Source: Triops longicaudatus
Lineage: Eukaryota; Arthropoda; Branchiopoda; Notostraca; Triopsidae
Length of the DNA stretch: 64,000 nucleotides
Direction of reading: 5' to 3'
Assembly: GCA_022885665.1 (NCBI GenBank)
Contig: JAGQDJ010000016.1
Span: 434,001 to 498,000, forward strand
A program made the position numbers and the translations under genes. Of the stretch, positions 38,801-50,388 are shown piece after piece (within the stretch, counting starts at the first letter, position 1; each line of letters opens with the position of its first letter). Under the pieces are notes generated by a model, which saw nothing but the letters and a program-made list of their open reading frames with translations, did no database searches and was not told the DNA's origin.

Positions 38801-41800
38801 ATCGGCAGAAAAGCATCCGTTGTAAATAACCTTATTATAAATTAATCTAAGTCGAACTTAAATAAACCTATCTACCGTAAATTAAATTAATTCGTTTAAC
38901 TTTGAGACTAATTTTTTAAGTATTCTATTCAAGCAAGTACTTCTACGTCAAGTACGTCATCCTATTGTAAATCATTGTTGGTTAGGTTTCGTAAGAATTG
39001 GAGATGCGGTAAGGTGTTGTACAAGCATAGTACTGGAATTGATTATTGCCGCACACGTTTGCGAGATATACAGCACTTTCGAACGTTTTTCCGAGTATAC
39101 AGCAAACATTTTAATTGTTGTGGAAATTATTATTGTTAGTGTTCCACTTTCTTTTGATGCATTTTGTTTTTCCTTGATTTAAAGGATTTTGCAGAGCGGT
39201 AATGAAGCATACAATGTTTCTATTAATGTCTACAAGGAACGGGCGGGAGGCCAGGACACGGGAATTGATTATTGCAGTTCGCAATTGTAACGTGTGCGGC
39301 ATTTTTGCACATTTTCGCAGGATTTTATTTGGCTCATTTTCATATTGTGACTATGTACATTGGTGCGAGGTGTCCCAATTTCTTACGTCGACCTTGGCCT
39401 GTGTTATTTTCGTTCCTGAGGAAAGATTCCGAGTTCAGGAGGACAGATTTCCTACTGGATTGTTATGCAACGTATATCCATAGCTTTTTACAAGTTTCTC
39501 CATAGGAAAAAGGGCACACGAACTGAGAAGTTTGTAGTAAAATTTTATACTAGGACAGTTTTACGTCAGGTTTTCTGTAACCGTCTTTTTTATGAGACGT
39601 TTTTCGCGCCATAAAAACTCTTTTAAGCCCTTTTTAGCAGCCCCGGTCCCCAGAAAAGAGAAGAAGAAGGAAGCTAGTCCGGGCCCGTGTTGACTGAATC
39701 TGGAAACCGGCCACTTTCCAGCATTGATATGGCATGGCACTTTGATTGCCCCGTCTTCTCTTCTTGTCGCTCAAGTCCTTCGGACTCTGGGAAGCAACCG
39801 TGACTAAAAAACCCGCCCTTCACGCTTTGATTTCAAGCAAGACCCTTTTTTAGGCAAATGACAATAAAATTGAACCAGAGACAGAAACATTTCGACCACA
39901 AAAGTCTAAATTCCTTTTTTTCCAGCCCAAAACCTTGTTGTAAAAAAATACGATCCGGACCCTTTTTTATGACTAGGCCTGCTTTGGGGCCTGCTCTGGG
40001 TTACGGCAAGGCCTAAAAAGGGTGTCGAGGCCTGCTGGAAGGGGGTGGTAGGGTAACAGGAGGAAAGATGGGGTGGTTAAGCGTAAACCCAGTCCAATCC
40101 GGACGGCCTGCCAATCTTCAGCCAGCTGTAGGCCTACGTTGTTAAAAAAGGACGAAGGGAGGGGGGGAGGTGGAGGTGACGTAAGGCAGCGTGAAAACTA
40201 CGGAGCCTGAGACTATCTTGTGGCACGTTTATTGAGCTCCGCCTAGGGTGCTAAAGCGGCCGCCAATCGTAATGCTCAAAAGGGATCCATAATGGCCGCC
40301 GTCCTTCAGTTTCTCTCCTCTTTTGTTCCCTCTTCGTATGACGGCCTCGTTTTGCGTTAGAAAAAAAGGTCTTACGGAGGTAGGCCTGAAATGTTTTAAA
40401 GGGGTTGAAAATTGTATTCTTCCGGGTTTTCTGGGGTAATGCCCGGAAAGCAATGCGGCGTTATGCGTTGAAGCGAGACAAATGCGGACAAAGATGGTCC
40501 CGAAAGTTTTATTTGGGCCTAATTACGGTGTTTTGGGTGGTTTGAGGGTTACGGGGTTAAAAGGGTGTCAATGTGCTAGAACGAAAATTAAAAAGACTTT
40601 GGAATAAAAAGAAACCCGACTATTTTTTTCTCAGTATTAGGACCAAAAAGGCGGTGAGCGTAATAATCGTAATGGGTTCGCACGCTAAGCCGCTCTCATA
40701 GCGTGTTTGTTATTATTTTGTCTATATACGTTTTCTTGTAGTATTGGGAAAATGGGGTTAGGAAAGGCTTGGCTTGGTGAAGACTCAATTTTCGGGTTTC
40801 TTGTATTTTTTAGGTCCTGTCTGGTTTGTTGTGTTAATTTTTTTCTTTTTTTTTCTGTGGGTAATTACAGGCTGCGCTTCACCTTGCGAGAACATGGGGG
40901 CAGAAAGGATTGTTGGAGCTAAAGAAGAAATAAGAGAAAGGCGAGAGGAGGGGACGTCCGAAACTCAAGACGGATGGCTTGGATGGACTCACTTAGCTCA
41001 TTTATGCAACATTGTGTATTTTTGTTGCACGCATCATCTGATGGAATTCCAAGTCGAGACAAATCCAGCGGACGACGAATCCAAGTTCTTGCGGTCCTGG
41101 GTACGAAAAAAAGAGCGCGACGAACCATGCTCAAAGAAAGCCGGAGTTGGTTGTGCGGGAGCAGCGAGTTCCAACTGCTGGGTGAAAAAAAAAAAAAAAA
41201 AAAAAAGACGCGCGGGGCTTGCCCAAGGAAAGCCGGAGTTGGTTATGCGGGAGCAGCGAACGTACCAGAGCCGTGACCGAGGCACGTCCCAAGGCACCGG
41301 CTCGAAGGGGAAGCCGGCTAGCTTGGTGCGGGCTAGGGCCGGCTTACCGTGATGGCCCCGAGCTTTTGGCTGGGCGATTACTGCGCCAGTCAGTCCCGAG
41401 AAGTCAAACACTTCAGACTTGTGTGTTGCATATAACACGCTGGATTTGCATCGCCTTGAATTGGCTAATCAGTGCATCAGTTACACGGTGATCAAGCCAT
41501 TAAAAGGGATCTTAATTGCTGCTATAAACAGCAGGTAGGGTTTACGTTTGTTTCCAAAGCAGTTCGGTTTACAACCACAGCCATTTTCAACACCGCTGGC
41601 GTGAGTTTGGCAAGAATGAAAACCTCAAGTTTTTGCAGTGTTTTTTTTTTCATGTTTTGTGACGAAAGCCTTAGTGGATTAATTTTCATTTAATCTTGTG
41701 TGGTGTTCAGTTAAGTTAAGTTTAGTGTAGGTTACGAGTTACTGTATTATTACTGCAGAAATAAGGCAAAAGTGCAAGGAAGGAGATGCGAGCTAATATT

Positions 41801-42596
41801 TCTTTGTTGCAACCAACGCCGGTTTTTGCCAGCTTTCGCTAGGAGTTAATTAAACTTGCACTAGCGTGGGTAGTAATGAACGGAAGTTTGTTTATTGAGT
41901 TCGTGGGAAGATCACAAAATGTTAGGTGGAGTAGCTGGCATAATAAACTGCAGTTTTTTATATAGTGTTTTAAGGTAGCTATTGTATTGAGTGGCATGTT
42001 TGTTAAACTTTGCGCTTGCTTATATTATGCGCTAAAAGTACACAATGTTTCATAATTTAAGACTAGGAGAGGCATCGTTGAGCGATATTTTAGCAAAGTT
42101 TGCCGCAGAATTGCTTCCTTTGTGTTTTAAAACTGTCTTTACTTTGCCGTCGTTCACTGAAAACTCCTTTCAACTAGATGGTCTTAACCTAAAAGACCAA
42201 AATGCTTATTTTCTTAAGATATGATAATTGTTGAGCATTTTCTGGATTTTTTTTTGCGTTTATTTTTTATTTATTTTTTAAACGAAATTTGAGTTCTGCA
42301 TTGTTGCATGGAAAATAAGAGTTAGAATCCACAATTTTGCATGGTTAGTTTTGAATAAGTTTTCATAAAATACACTTGCTTTTGAAGATCTCAAAATATT
42401 TGGAAATTTCGAGTGGACTCAGAGAAGCTAAGTATATTGCTTTTATTTAATTTAAAGTTGCCTCAGAAATAACGAAAGTTACAAAAATTTATTTTTCGTT
42501 AGAAAACCGATTAAGTAAGCATTTATTTACACACATAATTAAAAATGAATTTGTTCGAAAAAGTGAAAATATTCCTCGCAGAAAGCAACTGAACTA
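35856..42596. other. Intergenic DNA with a skewed block
   Basis: No recognisable gene in about 6.7 kb. The part at 39.6-41.4 kb looks GC-richer and contains G-skewed stretches and several AGGCCT words (TAGGCCTA at 40129-40136). The 192-codon frame at 40774-41352 crosses a run of 22 A, giving a false Lys tract, and the 32-bp duplication at 41136-41259. From 41.7 kb onward the DNA is strongly AT-rich. Confidence 0.45.
41136..41259. repeat. 32-bp direct duplication around an A22 tract
   Basis: The segments 41136-41167 and 41228-41259 differ at one base in 32 (both contain AGCCGGAGTTGG and GCGGGAGCAGCGA). Between them lie 22 consecutive A (41185-41206). This could be a simple 92-bp duplication or a retroposed fragment with a poly(A) tail and long target duplications. 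A gap of about 21 bp between the A run and the second copy weakens the latter. Confidence 0.8.
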
Positions 42597-42764
42597 CAGT
42601 AGTTTCCGTTAAAACGAACTCTTTAGAACGAATCGTCGGCTATAGTGTACGGTACGTAAGGTCCTTGTTCCATAAATGTAAAGGAAGCCGTGACACAAAA
42701 AACTTCGGATACATAGAACAGTTTCTTTATGATACCGTAAGCTCTTTATAACGAGATTGTCTTG
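42597..42764. mobile_element. Short pogo/Tigger-like MITE (168 bp)
   Basis: TA precedes the left end CAGTAGTTTCCGTTAAAACG (42597-42616, continuing to GAAC). The right end finishes at 42764 and reverse-complements to CAAGACAATCTCGTTATAAA. AT-rich interior with no coding capacity. Confidence 0.6.
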
Positions 42765-43228
42765 CATTTTCAAATTGTTGGGAATTTTTAGTTTTAATGG
42801 GAATTTTATCTTTTGACATACTCAAGAAAATCTTGACGCGTCAGCTAAGAATGTTGTATTATTTACCTTATACGCTATTGCATATTTCGTGTATGTGTTG
42901 GAAAGCAAAATTAGTGAACACTTGTAAAAAAAATAGCTCGTTTTTTAACCATATTTCTTAAATAACTAAAACATATGTGTAAAATGCACAATTTCTGATA
43001 ATTAAGCGTCAAACAAGCTAATTATAAAATAAATAGCTAAGAAAAATTTTAACGTATTTTTTTTTAACAAAAATTAGGTTTTAATTAATTTTACGTCCTC
43101 CAAATAATTTTTTTTTAGATTATGTTGAGCTTTTGTCCCGTATTGCAGCAGTAAAATATACATTTGATTTATGTGCGATTCATTAACGAAAACTATACCA
43201 TTATCTTGGAAGAAATTTGAACCTACGT

Positions 43229-43374
43229 CAATCGAATCTCATTATAACGAACCTCCTGAAAAGAGAAAATCTTTTCGCTTTGTTGTGATTTCGTTGTATC
43301 GCACGAAACTCTTATAACTTGGCACCTACGTTCCTTACATTTCAGACGATAATTCGTTATAACGAGATGTATTG
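43229..43374. mobile_element. Short pogo/Tigger-like MITE (146 bp)
   Basis: The left end begins CAATCGAATCTCATTATAAC. The right end reverse-complements to CAATACATCTCGTTATAACG. The two ends align over about 24 bases with one gap, and TA follows the right end. This is one of the best-preserved copies. Confidence 0.65.
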
Positions 43375-44849
43375 TATTAAAGTCTTTGTTTGATAGAATT
43401 TAAATCGTCAAAATTAGCGTTAAAGTTTTAAAACTAAACTGAAGAAAATAAAGATGACATTTGGAGCGCCAACTTTTGAAACATTGAACTTGGGTCAGCA
43501 TTTTAGAAAAGCTTTTGTTGTTGCGAAATGCGTATCGTGGGTGCAGTTAGACGCATGGTTAAATGTGGAAAAAAAAATTCGTGATCGCTAATGGGTTTGC
43601 GTCCGTTTCGTAATGGCATTTATCTGTCTTTTTTCTACCGGTATTAGCACTTGTATAAACCAGACCACACGGTGTGAAGCTTTCAACCTGCAAATTGCAT
43701 AATTTAGCTCTACAAAAGGGATTTACGATCGCAAGGTGCGTTTACAGGTGGTTGGTGCACTTTTCCTCCTCAAAGTTGGGATTAGTACATTCGGCATTGT
43801 TAGTACATTGTAGCACATGGCCGTGCAATAATTTCTGTCGATGTGAAGGGGAAAGAGGAAGAAATTTGAGTACGGTTTGCTATGTCAACCCCGCACATTC
43901 TCGTTTAGTTTTATGAGTACTCGACACAGGTTGTAATGGCACATAAAACTCAAAAGGGACCTTTCGGGACCAGTACAGAAAAACTCACTACTTTTCGCGC
44001 TGTTGGAGGGTGTGAGATGGCGTGTAAAACGTGGCGAGGGAGAGAACCAGAATGGGAAATTTTGCGAACCGCTCATTGGCTATTGTTACGCGCTTTAATG
44101 GCCACTTAAAAACTTTTACTGCGGGTTGTTAAACCAGGGGAACCCCCAAATGCTGCTAATTAGTATAGCTTGACGTTTAGTATGAATTGCAGGAATTATG
44201 GCTTTTAACCCCTTACTCGCTTGTTAACGTGTCCAACTTTAACCCCTCAAACATTTCCTGTTTGAAGTGCAGTTACTGGCCTTCTCGAGATATTAAATTT
44301 ACCAAACTGCTAACAGTTTTCCAATATTATCCAGTCATTTAATTTTATATATAAAACATTGAATTTTGTACATTCAGCGTTTAGCTTAGATATACTTTAT
44401 GCGTAACTAAATGTATTGGTAACAGAACACTGAATTTGTACGCATTTTATATTGAATCAGGTTCTTCACGCCATCTATCGGTAACCACTGTTACTACATT
44501 CAAGCTTCATCCTCAACTATTTTCGAATAATCATGTTGTCTGTTTCAGCAATGATCCTCTCTAGATGTATTAATTTTTCGCTTGGTTTCGTTTTTAGTGA
44601 CAAAGCGTCCTGATTGGTGGAAAAAGAATACTATTGATGAATGAAAGTTTGCCACTTTTCGTCCAGGTCAAGTCGTAAAACCCCCATCGCGAAAAACTAA
44701 ATTCGCGGTGTGCGGGGGCCGAAACTTGACCGCACCTTCAAGAACTGTCGGCTGGCTCTACGTCGAATCCGCAAATTTATCATTGCTATCCGTTGGTGTA
44801 CGTGGAAACTCATAATTTTGGCGTCAAATAGCCTCAAGCGCTCATAGCT
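43375..44849. other. Intergenic DNA, AT-rich
   Basis: About 1.5 kb without a recognisable gene or repeat. The open frames at 43674-43916 and 43885-44076 are short and unrecognised. Confidence 0.5.
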
Positions 44850-46106
44850 TGGGCTATTGAGTTGCGTGATCACCCGTTATGGGGCGCGGGAATGCGGTCG
44901 GCCTGGTAAAACGAGCTGCGTTGGGTGTGTGGCTAGCCTTGGTGAAGATGAGCTAGAAGCCAAAGGGGCTGCAACTCTCCCCTATTTTGGCTACTCTAAG
45001 AACACACCCCCCCTGAAAAAAAGGAAGCGTCGCGAAGGCAAACGGGCAGGCAGAAAAAAAGGCCCGTAACGAATGCGGTGCTTATTGGTTGGTTTTCCGA
45101 GCAGACGCTGCCCCTGCGCCTTGGGCTACAGAACAGTCACGCGCGGATCATACTAGTTTATATCATTGTGGGTGCGTCATATTCCTCCCGCCCCCTAACC
45201 CCCAGCCACCCTCTCTTTCGGGAATTCCGCCTTTCTACACCTCTTTTGCCTGCGCAATCGGCTCGCTTTTTCTTTTCGGGGCTCTCAAAACGACGACTGC
45301 ACCAAAACAACATTTTACACCACAAACGCTTCGGGATTACTACGAGCAGAAACTTCCTGCCCACCACATTCTCATATACAACATAAGAGCATAAAGGACT
45401 CCGCTCGTGGACGCTTGCTCAGTACCCGGATTTTTACCAACAAAGCGAAAAAAGCCATGCAAGCCCCACGTTGGTGCTCGCTCTGAAAGAGAAAATAAAA
45501 AGAAAAAACGTGCATGTGGATACATTAGTGGTTCGTGTGCGAAACTCTTGCCAACAACCCCCCAAGTGTGGATTCTTTTTTATTGTTAACGGGGGAGTTC
45601 CGCAAAAAGCCCAACCCACCCGAAAGCCCCCCGGATGAAGCGCTGAGGACACCGACTGTACAAAAAAGATAAGGCCGGGCCAGCAGGAACAGCAGCAGCG
45701 AGCATTTCCCCAACCATTTGCCGGCTCCGTCCCCTTTCATTGCGCCTGTGGTGGAGGAAAAAGTTAACAAACGTCGTTGCGCCCCCCTAATCAGAGCCCG
45801 TGAACATTGTACGCTCGTTTAAAGAGGCCTTGACCGGCTTGCAGTGCAGACCTCGTTAGCCAGGAACTTGTTTGAGACACTCAAGGAAGCAGCATTTTTT
45901 GCTCAAACTAAAACCAGTGATTTTCGAAGTGTATTCTTTTTAGTGTCTGTGTTATTCCTGCTTGGATTAATTAAACCCTTCCCGTTTTTGTGCACCAAGT
46001 CATGGATTAAAAACCAGTGCTAACGGAATTGTGTTTGCCAAAAGTGACGAGCGAGTTTTTATTGTTGTTATTATTTAATCGTTAGAGAACAGAACAGTGC
46101 CCGAAA
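44850..46106 (+). promoter_or_regulatory. Ubx: Ubx upstream region, probable promoter and 5' UTR
   Basis: The DNA looks GC-richer from about 44.85 to 45.8 kb, as expected near a promoter. The best core-promoter combination that I can find is CATAAAGG (45390-45397) about 25-31 bp before TCAGT (A at 45421), a TATA-like box with an arthropod-type initiator. It would give a 5' UTR of about 690 bp, similar in scale to fly Ubx. A two-codon upstream frame (ATG GAT TAA, 46002-46010) precedes the start. The many open frames here overlap on both strands and are not convincing. The start site itself is a guess. Confidence 0.35.
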
Positions 46107-46869
46107 ATGATGAACTCTTACTTTGAACAAGCCGGGTTCTACGGCAGTCACGCTGGCCAAGCTGCGGCCGACCAGGCGTACCGCTTCCCGTTGGGACTCG
46201 CCGGCATGAATCCCTACGGAGCGGCGGCGACGAACGCCGCGGCCCGCAATGCCCATCACCACCATCATCACCCGCATCATCCCGCTACAGCCGACCCGGC
46301 TTATGACCACAGTAGCACCGCAGCAGCGGCAGCAGCAGCCGCGGCTTGCAAACTGTATGACCACCCGTACAAATCCTCCCCTACCAACGCTTCATTAGTC
46401 GATTGCAACAATGCCAAAGATCAGCAGAACGCTTACAGTGTTGCGGCCGCAGCAGCGGCCGCGATTAGCAAAAACGGTGGTGCACCGGGCTCAGGCGACG
46501 CCAACAGTGCATTATCATGGGCAGCCGTCGCAGCAGCAGCGGCAGCCAGTGTAGTCCGCGGAGGTGGCACGCCCGGCACGGGCGGTGGCAACAATGCAAC
46601 GGACAGTCTCAACCCGTCCTCCCTTGCCTCACACCATGCCCGTTACGGTACCCCGATTTCCTCAGCTATGGATGTCAACTCGCATTCAGGTGGCAACAAT
46701 GGCCTGGCACCATCCTCCCGGTCTCTCTCCGGCGTCACTTCCTCCGGCGCCTGGAGTCCGTGCTCACTAGGTTCGAATAATGCCGGCAACTCCGGCGCAG
46801 CCGCTTTAGACGGCTCACCCAACAGTCAACAATCGTCTCACACCTTTTATCCCTGGATGGCCATCGCCG
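46107..46869 (+). CDS. Ubx: Ultrabithorax, first coding exon (partial)
   Basis: Hox transcription factor that acts in the nucleus and specifies thoracic or anterior-trunk identity. The exon codes 255 residues in order: MMNSYFEQAGFYG (SSYF-type activation motif, residues 1-13), YRFPLGL (25-31), a His tract (50-58), poly-Ala runs (about 72-80, 113-119 and 139-147), CKLYDHPYK (81-89), Gly/Ser/Asn-rich linkers, WSPCSL (216-221), and FYPWMAIAG at 247-255 with the Exd-binding YPWM. It ends with one base of the Gly codon directly before GTAAGT at 46870, the conserved phase-1 donor. The first ATG (46107) has A at -3; the second (46110) gives the usual MNSYFEQ start and cannot be excluded. The homeobox exon is outside the window. 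Reading through the donor adds 60 unrelated codons to a stop at 47052-47054; this is intron, not protein. Confidence 0.96.
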
Positions 46870-48484
46870 GTAAGTTCAAACCGCTACCAACCACCTTCTA
46901 CCCTCATCGTACGCCAAACAACGCTTTGAGAAAGAAATTTACCCAAAATTCATTGTTGATGTCACAAACCTTTCCTGTGCGTTTGAGACTGGTAGTGAGC
47001 TTGCTAGGTTTTGAATGTTGCATGGGTAGCCAAGCAAATCATGTACGAGCATAGAGTCCTTACCAAATTCACTAAAGCCATCTAAAAAAAGTCGTGGAAA
47101 CTACAAATCCGCCATTTTACATACGTTATCTTGAATCTTCAGTTCCACCAACAAAGAAAGAACGAAACCCGAGCAAAACCTCGGTGAAGTCCCCGAGCAA
47201 AACCTTGCAATGTTTGGACGTAAAATGGACAGGTTCTCCTATTCTTGCCTGTGTGAAATCTTTGGTGAAATCTTTTCATGGTCATTTTTTGTGAATAAAA
47301 TTGCTCAACAAAGCTCTGGTTGAATGCAAGCGGTGCTTCGGGATGGCTTCCCTCAGAATAAGCACTTTACGTTGAGTTCCGAGATTTGGACAATAAAATC
47401 GGCTTTTACTGAACCCTGGTTGTACAAGTGCCGTTTAAGGCACGCCCTCCGTGTTCTTAGTCAACAATGTCTAAAGTGCGCTTCATCCATTTTATTGCAA
47501 AAAAATGAACTCAACAAGAGTTCTTGTTCACAATCGTAAACTTTGTTTCAGTTCGCACTTTGATTGTTGACTATTTCCATTGTTGAAAGTGTTGCAGTGA
47601 CGTTTTCACAGGAAAATGCTATGAAAGTGGCACGGAAGTCCAAATTTGCCGGCATTTTAGAGATCATTATTGCCGTTATTAGCAACCCTTCCATTAGGTG
47701 TCATTGTGGCTGGGTAGCAATAGTGCCGTTAAAGGGCTTTTATGTTAATTTTATGGCTTAGACACCGTCCACACTTTGATTTGCTTCATTCATTGTTGGG
47801 CGTGAGTGAATGAGGGCTTAAGGTTGGCTTAATAGGCAAATGATCTTTTCAAACGGTTCGAAATGCGGGTTCCCTCCCTTTTACGACCAGAATAGTCACG
47901 TTGGGAGAGTTGTGCAGGGTTTTTCAAGAAGGGATGCCAAGTTTTACAAGATGTGGCGCAGTTCTCGGTTGTGAAGGGGGTCGTAACTCTTTCAATCCCA
48001 GTCGCCGTGTCGTGTGTCGCTCTGTTCCGTGGCAGTGGCAAAGCCCCTTAGCCGAAGCTTATGCACCGAGAGAATCTGGTCGCAGGGAAGCTGGGAAGAA
48101 GAAGGGGAGTCATAAAAATTGGAAACCGGTGCATTTTTCAAGGAGGTTTTTATTGCAGTGGGGTTCCGTTCTTCCTTCGTTTTCCCTTTCTTGCTTCTAA
48201 AATCTTGGGAGTTCCAAGCCTTCTGGACGCGCCAAGAATGAAACGAGGGTGGCACGCACATTCACAAGAACGAGAAAATTGGGAAGAAATTCGTCCACGA
48301 CAACTTCCGTCATAGTGTGACTACGGCAGAGAGCGAGCCGCTCACGCATTCCGGCCGTAACGCCAAAATCCGGAATTCTTGTAAGTTCCTCATCATGGCA
48401 TGATGAACTAGCTTGATAACAAAGCTAAAAGGGCTAAAGCGGCCCGAAATCTTTTTACCTTCACGTGTCATTATGGGCCAACGA

Positions 48485-48506
48485 AGAGAGAAAGAGAGAG
48501 AGAGAG
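48485..48506. promoter_or_regulatory. GA-repeat run, possible GAGA-factor sites
   Basis: A GAGAG-rich run about 1.6 kb inside the Ubx intron. GAGAG is the binding word of the fly GAGA factor/Trl, which acts at Ubx. A similar (AG)n run is at 63627-63639. Either could be a simple repeat only. Confidence 0.3.
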
Positions 48507-50104
48507 CAAGACAAAGATCCCTATTCCTGTGGGTTGGAAAAAGCAGATTGCTGTGAACACATGTAAGAACATTCGCGTCCTTGTCCCAACTGAAAAAAGG
48601 AAAGAAAAAGTAACACAAAACGCGGAGGAGAGCGTTTACAGCAGTTAAAGCCGTGTTAATGTTAATGGTTTGATCTCAATGGCAATCTCGTTACCAACCA
48701 CTTGGACAGCATCATAAAATGAAGTACTTTCGGGAGGCCAGCAGTACAAGGCCGTTAACACAACTTGTAAGAATGTCTCTGGCTTTAGATAAATGGCTGT
48801 GCAGTATGGTGCAGAACATTATGATGTACATTTGGGGAATGGGAAAAAAGAAACAAACGTATATATATATATACACACAAGGGTAGGTCATTTATAAAAC
48901 CGACAGGTGCACAAAAAACGTCGGGAAATTAGCATCTTTTTGTCTTGGGTAAACACTTACAAATGGACAACAGGTGCCCGTCGCCTTTTTCTCAGTGACA
49001 GTCACCAACGCTTTTTAAAATAAGCCTTGCTTTTGCTTGAGACTATTCTTTTTTAAAAAATAAAGCCAGTCAAAAGCTTAGTTTTCGACTTTGGAGGATT
49101 AGGAAAAAGATTTGTGTTCTAATTTTTTTAGTGTATAATGCGCATTTTTCAAACGTTTTGGGGTCATTAGGTGCTTCTAATAAAGGGACCGTGGCTCGTA
49201 AGAAACAACAAACGGGGATGATGTAGAGCTCTTGACTGTTTTATGACTGTTTAGACTGCGTTATTATTTGTATGGACAGCATTATACAGCCAGTCTTGTG
49301 TGCAGGGACCCATAACGCCTTATAACCCGGAGCTAAAGTGGCTTTTATTGCGGTTTTACAACACTACCCATAACCTCCCGTACTCACATATTATCCACAA
49401 CACGAGAACTTGGGCCCAAAACAAGGTACCTTACAGTACTTGTTGAATTAACTACCAAGGCCCGTGCCTGGTAGTGTAAATTGTACGTTTGTTGCAGCTT
49501 CGCGTGTATATCGCTCCTAGCAACGCTAAAGCCTAGCCAAAAAATGCGTATACTTCAATTCCTTTTATTTGCATTTCCCGAGAATTTTTTTGTCGTTTTT
49601 TTAAATAAATAAATAAATGTCTTTTATATGATAGGTGGACAACAAGGGAGGAGACGAATATTGTTGAAAGAGACATCACAGAGATAATCGAAACTTGTCA
49701 TCCCCCCATAGAGACATTTATAAAAAGCCTTTGGGACCAAAAACGCTTAGTTTTTCGCCCGGATTGGCTGAGACCCGCAAATGATGAAGTTATCACTAGT
49801 CGTTTAGGCCTGTGCAAAAGACACAGCTAGAAACCCGGACCGAAAATGGTTTGGTCCCCCCACTGCTACTCGTCCCCTTTACAACATAACAAGATAAATA
49901 ATGGTCCCAATGTGGCTGTCTTCTTCCTTCTGGGTTTTCTTGGCCCGTTGCGGTGATGGTGGTTATGGTCACATCGGTCCTTGGAGTCGTTAAGCGACAG
50001 ATAGGCCTATAACGGCGTGTAGAAGGGGAGAGATTGGAAGGGATTGGAAACTACACTCCTAACCTACCTTTATCCCATGCACCTATTCTAACCACACTGG
50101 CTAT

Positions 50105-50165
50105 GGCCAACAATGAAAGGTACCCAGTAGAAGAGGACGTTGCGTATATTAAGCAACAATGAAAG
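50105..50165 (+). repeat. Paired CAACAATGAAAG units
   Basis: GGCCAACAATGAAAGG (50105-50120) and AAGCAACAATGAAAG (50151-50165) are in direct orientation 46 bp apart. They belong to the same family as the pairs at 32.2 and 35.8 kb, with a shorter spacer. Confidence 0.5.
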
Positions 50166-50281
50166 CTAGTATAGCAAAAGTCAGGTTGTGGCGATTTGGT
50201 TACGGATGAATATCGTACAAAGAACCCGTTTATGGCGAACTATTGACTTTTCTTGAGAGTCCAAAGGTAAAAAAAGCTTCC

Positions 50282-50388
50282 GATATTACGAACGTTGGAT
50301 ATAACAAACTTGGTGATTCCGAAATTTGAATATAACGAACTCTTGAAGGACGGAATTCGGATATAATGAACTTTGAATATAATGAACA
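50282..50388 (+). repeat. Array of five ATATAAYGAAC motifs
   Basis: GATATTACGAAC (50282), GATATAACAAAC (50298), GAATATAACGAAC (50328), GGATATAATGAAC (50359) and GAATATAATGAAC (50375) all lie in the same orientation within 107 bp. The motif is related to the TATAACGAAC inner edge of the MITE ends in this window, so this is probably an internally amplified element. A possible boundary, CCCGTTTATGGCGAAC, lies near 50226. Confidence 0.6.

Noticed and set aside
39035..39275. 15-base exact repeat GGAATTGATTATTGC at 39035 and 39261
   Set aside because: One or a few exact 15-base matches are expected by chance in 64 kb of AT-rich DNA, and the flanks do not align.
40774..41352. 192-codon frame with a Lys tract
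   Set aside because: The Lys tract is the A22 run, and part of the frame is a 32-bp duplication. There is no recognisable domain, and other frames are open in parallel.
46870..47054. C-terminal extension of the Ubx frame past YPWM
   Set aside because: It follows a perfect GTAAGT donor at the conserved exon end and encodes unrelated residues, so it is intron.
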